From positions 210,408 through 274,407 of the forward strand of contig NZ_ML776455.1 in the NCBI RefSeq assembly GCF_009830945.1: a stretch of DNA of 64,000 nt, in the 5' to 3' direction. This document shows, piece by piece, positions 34,373 to 43,230 of the stretch (within the stretch, counting starts at the first letter, position 1; the number at the start of each line of letters is the position of its first letter). A model generated the notes under the pieces. That model saw nothing but the letters and a program-made list of their open reading frames with translations, had not been told where the DNA came from and did not search any database. The stretch is from Nocardiopsis sp. FR4. Its GTDB lineage: Bacteria; Actinomycetota; Actinomycetes; Streptosporangiales; Streptosporangiaceae. The position numbers and the translations under genes were made by a program.

Positions 34373-34654
34373 TCCGCGCACGCGCGACCCCGCCCGCGGC
34401 CGGTCCGCGGGCGGGGTTTCCCGTCCGCACGGGACTTCCCCCGGCGCACGCTCCGCCTTCTACGGCAGAACGGAGATCTTTCCGGTCCGCTTGGATAGGG
34501 TCTTCGCGCGCGTACCCCCGGCTCAGTACGCGGTGTCCTTCGCGGCTCCCGCTCCGCCGCCCCCGTGCGCCGGGGAGAACCCGGCTACGGGCCCCACCCG
34601 GACCGCGACGGCGTCGGACGCGAGCAGCCGACAACGCCCCGCCGGGCCGGTACC

Positions 34655-35516
34655 TCAGGTGGCCGCCGGATCCGCCTCCTCCACGTCCTCAACGGCGGTG
34701 AGGACCTCCGCGTCCCCCGAGGCCAGGGCCGACTCCAGCATGCGCTTGGTGACGGCGGCCTCCACCTGGTCGACCGCGTGCGCGGTCATCTCGTCGCCGT
34801 ACCCGGGCAGGGCCCGGCTGCCGACGTAGGCCCGGCACAGCCGCACGGCCTCGGCCGTGGCCGGTCCGTACCTGGAGTCGATCCCGCCCCTGCCCAGGGC
34901 GTCGCCGAAGCCCGCCCGGTGATCCTGAGCTGGAGCAGCTTGACCGCCGCCCCCCTGCTGCCGATGCGCAGCCCGAGCATGCCGGGTACCTCCGTGTTCT
35001 GGCCGGGGCCGGGTGGCTGTTCGAACGCGCCGGATCTGACGAGGGCGTAGGCCCGGTCGCCGGGGCACGAGGTGGAGACGAAGTCGCGGTGCCCGAGCAC
35101 CCGTCCGGCGACCGAGGTGCCCGGCTCCATCAGCCAGCGGCGGAGTTCGCGGACGGCGTTGACCTGCTCGGGGGTGACCGGGTCGGTGGGACCGGTGGCC
35201 AGAGTGACCGAGTAGTGGGAGGAGTTGCCTCCGGGCTGCGCGGCCTGTACTCGGTACAAGCCCCGACCTTCTATGACGTATCCATGCGGACAGGCCATAA
35301 AGGAATACCCGATGTCGGCCCAGCCCCGGGCCGGGCCGGTGTGGAACGCGCGGGTGCGCCGCCAGTAGGCGAGGCAGGCCGCGTGGTCCCTGGCCGCCAG
35401 GCCCTGGTCGGAACCGCCGTAGTGGACGACCAGTCCCGAGCGGGGGGCGGCCCTGGCCGCGGGCGAGGCCCCCACCCGAGCCCGGACCGCGACACGTACT
35501 TGCTCGGTCGTGGCAT
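34655..35516 (-). pseudogene. N-acetylmuramoyl-L-alanine amidase/PGRP-type gene with two frameshifts
   Basis: Three frames join into one 287-residue amidase. MPRPSKYVSRSGLGWG starts at 35516. The second frame gives ASPAARAAPRSGLVVHYGGS, then HYSVTLATG and LGHRDFVSTSCPGD, an amidase-2 (peptidoglycan recognition) domain with its zinc-type His and Cys. The third frame continues from about 34915 with a peptidoglycan-binding-like RYGPATAEAVRLCRAYVG. The first break is at a run of five C (35469-35473) that needs one more base; the second, near 34905-34935, also needs one base. It is either inactive or has two assembly errors. Confidence 0.75.
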
Positions 35517-35669
35517 ATCACCATTGTGTCAAGCGGACACTCCGAAGAGTAGTGGAGTTATGGCTCCCGGTGATATTTCTCTGGTCCCGGGCCCCCGTGT
35601 GGCGCAGGCCCCCCGTCCGGCCCGGACTGGGGCACCATGGTGGCCGACCCACCCCCGGGAGGTAGTCCA

Positions 35670-37163
35670 GTGCTCTCCGCACACACCGTCAGCGTCGTCC
35701 GCGAGGCCGAGCACGCGCTCATGGCGCGGCTCCCCGACGGAACCCTCATGCGCCGGGCCGCCGCCGGGCTCGGCGCCGAGTGCGCCCGGATGCTGCCGCG
35801 CGTGTACGGCGCGCGGATCGTCCTCCTGGTCGGCGGCGGCGACAACGGCGGCGACGCCCTGTACGCGGGCGCCGGCCTGGCGGCCCGGGGTGCGGCCGTG
35901 CTCGCGCTGCTCGCCGGACGCGGCGCCCACGAGGGCGGGGCCGAGGCCCTGCGTGCCGCGGGCGGCCGGATCCGCCCGTTCGGCGGTACCGGGGCGGACG
36001 AGACCGACGTCTTCGGGGCCGACCTCATCGTCGACGGGCTCCTCGGCATCGGCGGCCGGGGAGGGCTGCGCGAACCGCACGCCGCACTGGCGCTGCTCGC
36101 CGTGAACGCACCGGCGCCCGTGGTCGCCGTCGACCTGCCCAGCGGCGTGGACGCCGACACCGGGGAGGTCCGCGGGCACGCGGTCCGCGCCGACGCCACC
36201 GTCACCTTCGGCACCCCCAAGCCGGGGTTGTTCGTGGACCCGGGCGCCGAACGCGCGGGCCGGGTCCGCGTCGTGGACATCGGGCTGGGACCGGAACTGC
36301 CCGGGCCCGACCTGGTCCGCCCCGAAGCCGGGGACATCGCCTCCCTCCTGCCGGTCCCCGGAGCCGAGACCGACAAGTACCGGCGGGGCGTGCTGGAGGT
36401 CCGGGCGGGCTCGGACCGCTACCGCGGCGCCGCCGTCCTGTGCGTGGGCGGAGCACTGCGCACCGGGGTCGGGATGGTCCGCTACGGGGGCGGACCGGCC
36501 GTCGTCGACCAGGTGCTCTCCCGCTGGCCGGAGGTGGTCGCCAGCCACCTCGAACCGCAGCACAGCACCGACCTGGCACCGGGCCGGGCCTCCGCCGTGG
36601 TCGTCGGCTCGGGACGCGGTACGCACCCGGCCAACACGGAGGAGCTGCGCGCGGTCCTGGACAGCGAGCTTCCCGTGCTCGTCGACGCCGACGGGCTCAC
36701 CCTGCTCACCGGTGAGGGGGGCCGGCCGCTGGTCGAGCTGCTGCGGACCCGGTCCGCGCACACGGTGCTGACCCCGCACGCGGGCGAAATGGCCCGGCTG
36801 CTGGGGGTCGACCGGGGCGAGGTCGAGGCGCGCCGCCGGGAGCACGCCCTGCGCGCCCGCGACCGCTTCGGCTGCACGGTCCTGCTCAAGGGGTCGACCA
36901 CGCTGATCGCGCACCCCGGGGCGCCCCTGGTCGTCAACCCGACGGGTACGCCGCTGCTCGCCACGGCCGGTTCCGGTGACGTGCTCTCCGGTGCGATCGG
37001 CGCCCTCCTGGCGGCCGGACTGCCCGCCGGGGAGGCCGCGATGTGCGGCGCCTACGTCCACGGGCGGGCCGCCTCACTGGCCCGTGACGGCGCCCCGATC
37101 AGCGCGTCCGACCTGTTGGACGCGCTGCCGCGTGCGGTCGCGGAGGTCTCCCGGGCCCGCTGA
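35670..37163 (+). CDS. nnr: Bifunctional NAD(P)HX epimerase/dehydratase
   Basis: A 497-residue cytoplasmic repair enzyme that recycles hydrated NADH and NADPH. The N-terminal YjeF epimerase domain (about 1-205) has VGGGDNGGDALYAGAGLA near 52. The C-terminal ADP-dependent dehydratase (about 215-495) has TPHAGEMARLLGVDRGEVEA near 370 and the catalytic NPTGTPLLATAGSGDVLSGA near 420. GTG 35670 with GGGAGGT upstream is preferred over ATG 35637. It is a housekeeping gene not visibly linked to its neighbours. Confidence 0.92.
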   Translation: MLSAHTVSVVREAEHALMARLPDGTLMRRAAAGLGAECARMLPRVYGARIVLLVGGGDNGGDALYAGAGLAARGAAVLALLAGRGAHEGGAEALRAAGGRIRPFGGTGADETDVFGADLIVDGLLGIGGRGGLREPHAALALLAVNAPAPVVAVDLPSGVDADTGEVRGHAVRADATVTFGTPKPGLFVDPGAERAGRVRVVDIGLGPELPGPDLVRPEAGDIASLLPVPGAETDKYRRGVLEVRAGSDRYRGAAVLCVGGALRTGVGMVRYGGGPAVVDQVLSRWPEVVASHLEPQHSTDLAPGRASAVVVGSGRGTHPANTEELRAVLDSELPVLVDADGLTLLTGEGGRPLVELLRTRSAHTVLTPHAGEMARLLGVDRGEVEARRREHALRARDRFGCTVLLKGSTTLIAHPGAPLVVNPTGTPLLATAGSGDVLSGAIGALLAAGLPAGEAAMCGAYVHGRAASLARDGAPISASDLLDALPRAVAEVSRAR

Positions 37164-37223
37164 GGCGCCGCCGGGGCGCCCCGTGGCTCGCCCCCGCCTT
37201 CCAGACGATCGCCCGAACGGGGC

Positions 37224-37712
37224 TCAGCCCGCGCGGGCCGCGTCGATGCCGCGCTGCACGATGTCGGTGATGAAGTAGTCCCCCGGGTCGCGCTCGTCGC
37301 GCAGCCGGTGCACCAGGGAGTCGTCCACCCACAGGAACTCGGTGTGCTTGTCCGGTTCCAGGCGGGGTGCCTCCAGGTCGCCCTCGACCCGGACCAGGTA
37401 GTCCACCTCGTGCCGGGTGACGCCGTCGCCGGGGTCCCAGTCCAGGCGGAACAGCTCGGCCAGCACGGCGGTCAGCCGCCAGCCGGTCTCCTCCTCGATC
37501 TCGCGCGCCAGGCCCTGGAGCATGCTCTCGCCCGGCTCGACGTGCCCGCCCACGATGTCCCAGCAGTGCGGGAAGACCCTGCGCGTGGGCGACCGGCGCT
37601 GCGCGAAGACCCTGCCCCGGCCGTCGGCGATGACCGCGCCCGCCACGTGGGTCCGCCCGTCGGAGGTGTCCGGGAACTCGATCCCCGGAGCCACCGTGAT
37701 ACCGCCGCTCAT
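37224..37712 (-). CDS. NUDIX hydrolase
   Basis: A 162-residue protein with a complete Nudix box, GHVEPGESMLQGLAREIEEE then TGW (residues about 58-80), so it can hydrolyse a nucleoside diphosphate linked to another group with Mg2+. The substrate is unknown. The stop of the upstream TetR gene overlaps its ATG at 37712 by 4 bases, so the two are translated from one message and the regulator probably controls the hydrolase. Confidence 0.87.
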   Translation of the reverse strand: MSGGITVAPGIEFPDTSDGRTHVAGAVIADGRGRVFAQRRSPTRRVFPHCWDIVGGHVEPGESMLQGLAREIEEETGWRLTAVLAELFRLDWDPGDGVTRHEVDYLVRVEGDLEAPRLEPDKHTEFLWVDDSLVHRLRDERDPGDYFITDIVQRGIDAARAG

Positions 37713-38374
37713 GCGCCCTCCTCCTCGTCCGGGGGCCAGCCTACGTCCCGGCCCCGGCGGGGGAGGCGCAGGGTGAGCAGCCTGGCGCGGGGCGCCAGCC
37801 GGGCGGCCAGGTCGAAGACCGCCTCGGTGCGCGAGTGGTCCTCGTCCAGCACCGAGAACAGGTTCACGCCCAGGTAGAACGTGATCGCCCCGTAGGCCAC
37901 CTCGCGGGCGGGCAGCAGCCTGGCCAGGGCGGATCCGCCCAGCACCCGGTTCCACTCCCGCTCGATGAAGGCGATCCACGGCTCGGAGCGGTCCCGGATC
38001 TCCCGGCGCAGCTCCGGTTTGGTGACGGCCGCGGCCACGAGCTCGGAGAACTCGGTGATGTAGCCCCGCTCCAGGTCGGTGCGGTAGATCCGCACGGCCG
38101 CCTCCACCAGCTCCTCCAGGGTGTCCGCCCGCGCGGCGACCTCCTGGTACATGGCCATGCGCTCCGCGCTGGAGCGGTCCAGCGCCGCGAGCAGCAGTGG
38201 GTCCACACCCCCGAAGTGGTAGAAGACCAGCGCCGAGTTGGCCTCCGCGCGCGTGGCGATGGCCCGTGCCGAGGCGCCGGCGTACCCCTCCTCGCGCAGG
38301 ACCTCGCTGGCGGCGGCCAGCAGCCGCTCCTTCGTCTCCTCGCCCGTGCGCCGTCCTCCGCTGTTCCTCGCCAC
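37709..38374 (-). CDS. TetR-family transcriptional regulator
   Basis: A 222-residue repressor. The N-terminal helix-turn-helix (about 10-58) contains GYAGASARAIATRAEANSAL and VFYHFGGVDPLLLAALD; the C-terminal ligand domain is alpha-helical and resembles TetR_C_11-type regulators. GTG 38374 with AAGGAGG 6 bases upstream decides the start, although the frame is open to 38422. It is divergent from a three-gene membrane operon, with an operator-like palindrome between them, so autoregulation plus control of that operon is likely. Confidence 0.88.
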   Translation of the reverse strand: MARNSGGRRTGEETKERLLAAASEVLREEGYAGASARAIATRAEANSALVFYHFGGVDPLLLAALDRSSAERMAMYQEVAARADTLEELVEAAVRIYRTDLERGYITEFSELVAAAVTKPELRREIRDRSEPWIAFIEREWNRVLGGSALARLLPAREVAYGAITFYLGVNLFSVLDEDHSRTEAVFDLAARLAPRARLLTLRLPRRGRDVGWPPDEEEGA

Positions 38375-38411
38375 GCGGCCCTCCTTGCTCTCGGGACGGT
38401 GTTCAGCATAC

Positions 38412-38447
38412 GGTTTAATCACTTGATTAAACCGATTGCTTTAATCA
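38412..38447. promoter_or_regulatory. TetR operator: palindrome plus third half-site
   Basis: A perfect 10-bp palindrome, ggtttaatca (38412-38421) and tgattaaacc (38424-38433), has a 2-base centre. A third half-site, tttaatca, lies at 38440-38447. The AT-rich block is very unlike its surroundings and lies between the divergent GTG starts at 38374 and 38468, where a TetR dimer would block both promoters. Confidence 0.75.
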
Positions 38448-38467
38448 TCTGGCGAAGGAGCTCCCCC

Positions 38468-39430
38468 GTGACCCCACCCCCGCCCTCCGAGCCGGACGGG
38501 CCGCCGCGGCCCTCCCGGGAGCGCTGGCTGCTCGCCGGCGTGGTCCTGGCCGCCTTCGTCGCCCTCCTGGCCCTGCGCGTCCAGCACTGGGGCCGGTTGG
38601 ACCAGACCGCCCTGTTCTACGTCGGGCTCCCCGCGACGATCGCGCTGTTCGTGGTGCTCACCGTGCGGGCCCGGACCGTCGTCGGCGTCGCCCTGGCCGC
38701 CACCACCGTCTGCCTCACCCTGGCCGGACCGCTGCTGGGCGAGGGACTCGTCTGCCTGCTCATCGCCGCGCCGCTCATCTACGGGGTCGTCGCCCTGGTC
38801 GGCTGGGTCGCCGGGCTGATCCTGCGCGGTGGACGCTCCCAGCACGCCCTGTTCGCGGTGCCGCTGCTCTTCGCGCTCGCCCTGGAGGGCGTCGCCGGGG
38901 TCTCGCTGCTGCCCCGGGCCGACCGGGGGGAGGGATCGGTCCTGGTGGCCGCCGACCCCGCGAGCGTCGCCGCGGCCCTGGCCGCGCCGCCCGCCTACGG
39001 CGAGCCCGAGGCGCTCTTCCTGCGCGCCGTCCCCTTCCCACGCCCGGTCGAGGCCTCCGGGGAGGGCCTGGAGGCGGGCGACACCCGGTCGGTCCGCTTC
39101 ACCCCGCGCCGGGTCCTGCGGCCCGGGGCCGAGCCCACTCCGCGCCACATGGAACTGAGGGTCGCGGAGAGCCGGGTCGGCGCGGACGGCGGCCGGGTGG
39201 TGTTCGACGTGGTCGAGGACACCGCCTTCGCCAACTGGATGGACATGCGCCGCGCCGAGGCGGTGTGGCGGGCAGAGGGCGGCGGCACCCGGCTGACCTG
39301 GACCATCGACTACGAGCGCACCTACGAGCCGTCCTGGTACTTCGGGCCGGTCCAGTCCTACGCGACGGACCTGGCCGCCGGGTACCTCGGCGCGGCCTTC
39401 GCCGCCGCCGCGTCGGGGGAGGGGAGCTGA
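38468..39430 (+). CDS. Membrane protein with SRPBCC-like extracellular domain
   Basis: A 320-residue protein. Four or five N-terminal helices (about 20-160) precede a soluble domain (about 165-315). The soluble part has a pattern like polyketide cyclase/SRPBCC proteins, with DTRSVRFTPRRVLRPG and GTRLTWTIDYERTYEPSWYF blocks. GTG 38468 with AAGGAG about 8 bases upstream is chosen; the frame is open far upstream only because of GC bias. Its stop overlaps the next start (TGATG). It is first in the operon controlled by the TetR operator. Function unknown. Confidence 0.72.
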   Translation: MTPPPPSEPDGPPRPSRERWLLAGVVLAAFVALLALRVQHWGRLDQTALFYVGLPATIALFVVLTVRARTVVGVALAATTVCLTLAGPLLGEGLVCLLIAAPLIYGVVALVGWVAGLILRGGRSQHALFAVPLLFALALEGVAGVSLLPRADRGEGSVLVAADPASVAAALAAPPAYGEPEALFLRAVPFPRPVEASGEGLEAGDTRSVRFTPRRVLRPGAEPTPRHMELRVAESRVGADGGRVVFDVVEDTAFANWMDMRRAEAVWRAEGGGTRLTWTIDYERTYEPSWYFGPVQSYATDLAAGYLGAAFAAAASGEGS

Positions 39431-40725
39431 TGGACCCGGAACCCTCCGCCGCGCTGGTCCGCGGCGTCGGACTGTTCCTCCCCCTGCTGCTCACGGCCGT
39501 GCTGTGCCTGTGGCGCGCCCCCCGACAGCGCGAGGTCGCGGCGATGGTCGTGGCCGGGGTCTGGGCCCTGCTCACCCTCGTCCCGCTCAACCTGTACGCC
39601 CTGCACGCGGGCTGGTGGTCCTTCCACGCGCGGGGGGCCGTGTGGCTCGGCATCCCCGTCGACCTGCTGCTCGCCTGGGCGCTGCTGTGGGGCTCCCTGC
39701 CCGCCCTGCTGCTGCGGCTGCTCCCCGTCCCGCTGCTCACCGGGCTGCTCGTGTGGATCGACGTCATCGCCATGCCGCTCGCCGAACCCGTCGTGGTGCT
39801 GGGACCCCTGTGGCTGCTGGGGGAGTTCGCGGGTTCGGTGCTGTGCCTGATCCCCGCGCTGATGCTGGCCTACTGGACGCGCACCGGCCAGCTCGTCCAC
39901 GCCCGGATGTGGGCGCAGGCGGGGCTCGCCTTCGTGCTCATGGCGGTGCTGCCGGTGGTCGTCCTCGGCGCCCGACCCCTCTCCGACGCGGCGGCCTTCG
40001 GCGCGGCCCAGGCCCTGGCCCTGGTGTGCCTGCCGGGCCTGGCGGCGGCCCGCGAGTTCGCCCGGGTGGGCGGCGGCACCCCGCTGCCCTTCGACCCGCC
40101 CTCCGCGCTGGTGACCAGCGGCCCCTACGCCTATGTGCGCAATCCGATGCAGACCACCATCGTCGCGCTCTACCTGGTGCTGGCCCCGGCGACGGGGAAC
40201 CCGTGGTTCCTCGCCGGAACCGGGGTCGCGTTCGGCTACGGCGCCGGGTTCGCCGCCTGGCACGAGGGCGGACAGCTGCGCCGGGCCTTCGGCCCCGCCT
40301 GGGAGGACTACCGCTCGGGCGTGCGCGCGTGGCTGCCGCGCTGGCGGCCCTGGCCGGACCGCCCGCGCGCCCGGCTGTACGTGGCCGCCGACTGCGCCAT
40401 GTGCCGGGGGCTGGGCGGGTGGCTCGCCGCCCGCTCCCCGGTGGCGCTGGAGCTGCGCCCCGCCGCCGAGCACTCGGAGGTGCTGTACCGCCTGACCTAC
40501 CAGATGGCGGACGGGCCGCGCTGGAGCGGGGTGTCCGCCTTGGCCCGCGCGCTCGAACACCTCCACCTCGGCTGGGCGCTCACCGGCTGGGCGCTCGACC
40601 TGCCGGGGGTACGGCACTTCGCCCAGCTGTGCGCCGACGCCTTCGGCGCCGGTCCCCGCCCCTCCCGGACGGGGCAGGAGGACGCGACGCCGGCCCGCCC
40701 CCGTGCCGAGCAGGTGGGACGGTGA
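39430..40725 (+). CDS. ICMT-like membrane methyltransferase fused to a DCC1 (DUF393) domain
   Basis: A 431-residue protein with about eight helices. The methyltransferase signature, PYAYVRNPMQTTIVALYLVL near 231 and FGPAWEDYRSGVRAWLPRW near 290, belongs to the isoprenylcysteine/phospholipid methyltransferase group, which uses SAM at the membrane. From about 315 a thiol-oxidoreductase-like domain begins with LYVAADCAMCRGLGGWL, the DxxC-type motif of DUF393. This fusion is unusual. ATG 39430 overlaps the previous stop. Gap 40726-40960 holds nothing recognisable. Confidence 0.72.
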   Translation: MDPEPSAALVRGVGLFLPLLLTAVLCLWRAPRQREVAAMVVAGVWALLTLVPLNLYALHAGWWSFHARGAVWLGIPVDLLLAWALLWGSLPALLLRLLPVPLLTGLLVWIDVIAMPLAEPVVVLGPLWLLGEFAGSVLCLIPALMLAYWTRTGQLVHARMWAQAGLAFVLMAVLPVVVLGARPLSDAAAFGAAQALALVCLPGLAAAREFARVGGGTPLPFDPPSALVTSGPYAYVRNPMQTTIVALYLVLAPATGNPWFLAGTGVAFGYGAGFAAWHEGGQLRRAFGPAWEDYRSGVRAWLPRWRPWPDRPRARLYVAADCAMCRGLGGWLAARSPVALELRPAAEHSEVLYRLTYQMADGPRWSGVSALARALEHLHLGWALTGWALDLPGVRHFAQLCADAFGAGPRPSRTGQEDATPARPRAEQVGR

Positions 40726-40960
40726 CCGAACCCCACGGTCCGCCCGCGCCGGGGCGGCGTTCCCCGTGGACCGGCAGGCAGTCGGGGCGGAGACGGGACC
40801 GCGTGTTCCCGCGGGTCGGCCCTGCCCGGCGGTCGGACCGCCGCGGGACCGCGCCCTCCTCGGCGCGGACCGCCCACCGTTATGCTCGGTCGGGGCCCGG
40901 CCGCGCCGGAGGCGGCGCGGGGCCCCACGTGTTCGCCCCCCGTCAGGCACGAGGAAACCG

Positions 40961-43138
40961 ATGGAAGAACAGGCCATGCTCGCGCGGGACCTCGTGCTGC
41001 GCGTCTGTGCCGGAGCGACCGAGCTCGACCCCCACTGGATCCGGAGCGGCGGCAAGGTCACCACCCCCTTCCTCGTGCCGCGCGACCGCAACCTCATCCG
41101 CGCGATCGTCGCCGCGGGCCGCGCCATGGGCGTGGACCGGCTCCTGGTGTGCCGGACCCGGCCCGAGTTCTCCTACGACCCCGTCACCGAGGTCCCCCTC
41201 GACACCGACACCCTCATCGACCTCATCCGCGGCTGGGGACCCACGCCCACCGACTTCCTCGTCTGTGTCGAGGACTTCTCCGCCGCGGTACTGGTCACCG
41301 CGGACGAACTCACCGTCGCCGCCGGACCCGCCGACTTCGTCCGCGAACTCGTCGGAGCCGACATCCCCCAGGCCCGGGCGCACTTCGGCGCGCGCGCCCG
41401 CGCCGAGGGCGGCCCCGTCCTCACCCGCGCCGCCCAGCTCTACCACTGCGCCGAGACCGGCGCCCGCCACGCCCGGGGCTCCCGCGGCCCCGGCCCCGAC
41501 CTGGCCGAACGCCTGGTCCGGAGCGTCGACCGCGCCCGGCGGAACTCGCCGCGCGCCGTCCGCTCCCTGCGCGCCCTGCGCGGCGCCTGGGGGTGGCTCA
41601 TGGTGGTGGCCCTGCTCCTCGCGCCCCTGGCCGCACCCGAACTGGGCGCCGCCCTCCCCGCGCTGGCCGCCGCGTTCGCGCTGCTGCTGCAGCTCGGTCT
41701 GCTGGCGCGCTCGCGCACCGTCTCCTTCGCCGCCCTGCTCCGGGTGGCCGCGTTCGGGGCGCTGCTGCTGTGGCCCCTGGCCCTGGCCGAGGCCGCCGTG
41801 GCCCGGCTGCTCGGCGCCGACCCCTACGGCGTGCTCGCCTACACCTACGTCGCCGTGCCCCTGGAGGAGCTGGGCAAGCTGCTCCCGCTGCTGCTCCTGC
41901 CCCTGGCGGCGCGCAGGCGGCTGCGCCGCCTGGCCGCGGTCGACTTCCTGCTGCTGGCCGCCGCCTCCGGAGCCGGGTTCCAACTGGCGGAGCGCCTGTT
42001 CACCCAGGTGGCCCTGGGCGCCCCCGACCTCTCCGCCGACGGGGGGCTGTTCCTGCCCGGCGGCAGCACCGTGACCGACCCGGCGGGCGAGGTGCTGGCG
42101 GTCTTCTCCGGGCACGCCGTCACCACCGGCCTGGTCGGCGCCGCCCTCGGACTGGCCGTCGTGGGCCGCCGCCACGGGGCCTGGCTGTGGCTGCTGCCCC
42201 CCGTCGCGCTGACCCTGGCGGTGCTGGACCACCTCAACCTCAACGCGCGGCTGGCCAACGCCGCGCTCCACCCCGCGTCGGAGTTCGTGCACGGCCTCCT
42301 CGGCGGCGGGGCGCTCACCCCCTGGCTGCTGGTGCTGCTCCTGGTGTGCGCGGTCGCCCTGGACTACCGGCTGATCGCGACCGCCGCCGAGTCCACGCCC
42401 CCGCTGCCCGGTCAGCCGCCGCTGGCGGGCCTGCGCCGCCGGGCCCGGGGCCGTTCCGTGGCCACGCGCGTCCGCGTGCCCGCCGACATCGCGCCGATGT
42501 TCCGCCGCACGGCGCTGTCCTGGGCGGAACTGCCGGTCATCCTGGCCACCGCCCTGTCCACGGTCGCGCACGAACTGGCCGCCGCCACCATCGCCGCGCG
42601 GCGCGGCCCAGGGGTGCTCTGCGACACCTGGCGGTTCCTGCGCTGGCGCCGCGCCAACGCGATGGGCGAGGCCCGCTCCGCCGGACGGCCCTGGCGCCAC
42701 CACCCCTCGCAGGTGGAACTGTCCGGGCAGGCGCGCGAACTGGCCCGGCGCCTGGGACTGGCGGCCACCGGCGGGGTCACCGCGGCGGTGGGCCTGCTGG
42801 CCTGCGCCACCGCGTACGCCGTCCTCGGCGCACCGGCCGCGGACGGGACCCCCGCCTACGCCTACCTGGCGCTGGACCGGATCCAGGGCTGGCTGGCCGG
42901 GCTCTCCCCGGGGGACACGGTCTGGGCCGCCGTGGTCACGACCGCGGTGCTCACACTGCTGACGGCGGGCAACGGCGTGCCGCACGCCCACCCGCGGATG
43001 CGCGAGTTCCTGCGCGAGCCCACCGCCAACACCGGCGCGATCCTGGGCATGCTCGCCCCCGGCCAGGTGGGGTACGCCGTCCTGGGCCTGGCGGGGCTGG
43101 CCCTGCCCCGGCGCGTGGACCGGCTCCTGGTCCGCTGA
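40961..43138 (+). CDS. PrsW-family intramembrane protease with extra N-terminal domain
   Basis: A 725-residue protein. Residues about 1-185 form a soluble domain of unknown type. About 200-475 is the PrsW membrane core with the zinc-site pattern: PLEELGKLLPL (EExxK) near 303, SGAGFQLAERLF near 340, and a His in FSGHAVTTGLVG near 385. A further membrane region extends to 725. PrsW proteins cut membrane proteins such as anti-sigma factors. ATG 40961 has ACGAGGAAA upstream. No anti-sigma gene lies next to it. Confidence 0.78.
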   Translation: MEEQAMLARDLVLRVCAGATELDPHWIRSGGKVTTPFLVPRDRNLIRAIVAAGRAMGVDRLLVCRTRPEFSYDPVTEVPLDTDTLIDLIRGWGPTPTDFLVCVEDFSAAVLVTADELTVAAGPADFVRELVGADIPQARAHFGARARAEGGPVLTRAAQLYHCAETGARHARGSRGPGPDLAERLVRSVDRARRNSPRAVRSLRALRGAWGWLMVVALLLAPLAAPELGAALPALAAAFALLLQLGLLARSRTVSFAALLRVAAFGALLLWPLALAEAAVARLLGADPYGVLAYTYVAVPLEELGKLLPLLLLPLAARRRLRRLAAVDFLLLAAASGAGFQLAERLFTQVALGAPDLSADGGLFLPGGSTVTDPAGEVLAVFSGHAVTTGLVGAALGLAVVGRRHGAWLWLLPPVALTLAVLDHLNLNARLANAALHPASEFVHGLLGGGALTPWLLVLLLVCAVALDYRLIATAAESTPPLPGQPPLAGLRRRARGRSVATRVRVPADIAPMFRRTALSWAELPVILATALSTVAHELAAATIAARRGPGVLCDTWRFLRWRRANAMGEARSAGRPWRHHPSQVELSGQARELARRLGLAATGGVTAAVGLLACATAYAVLGAPAADGTPAYAYLALDRIQGWLAGLSPGDTVWAAVVTTAVLTLLTAGNGVPHAHPRMREFLREPTANTGAILGMLAPGQVGYAVLGLAGLALPRRVDRLLVR

Positions 43139-43143
43139 TCCGC

Positions 43144-43230
43144 TCAGAACCCGTAGGCGTCCCTGCGGTGACGAATCGAGTGGATCCCGATCACCTCCTC
43201 GTCCGGACGGACCTTGCGGACGATCCGGCC
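43144..43230 (-). pseudogene. C-terminal relic of a RelE/ParE-like toxin
   Basis: On the minus strand, about 27 residues before the stop at 43144 read RIVRKVRPDEEVIGIHSIRH and then RRDAYGF. That resembles the last strands of RelE/ParE toxins (a VxVxxIxHRRxxY pattern). No start or antitoxin is present; upstream sequence runs into the molybdoenzyme 3' end, whose tail overlaps this relic in another frame. It is a short match and therefore tentative. Confidence 0.4.
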
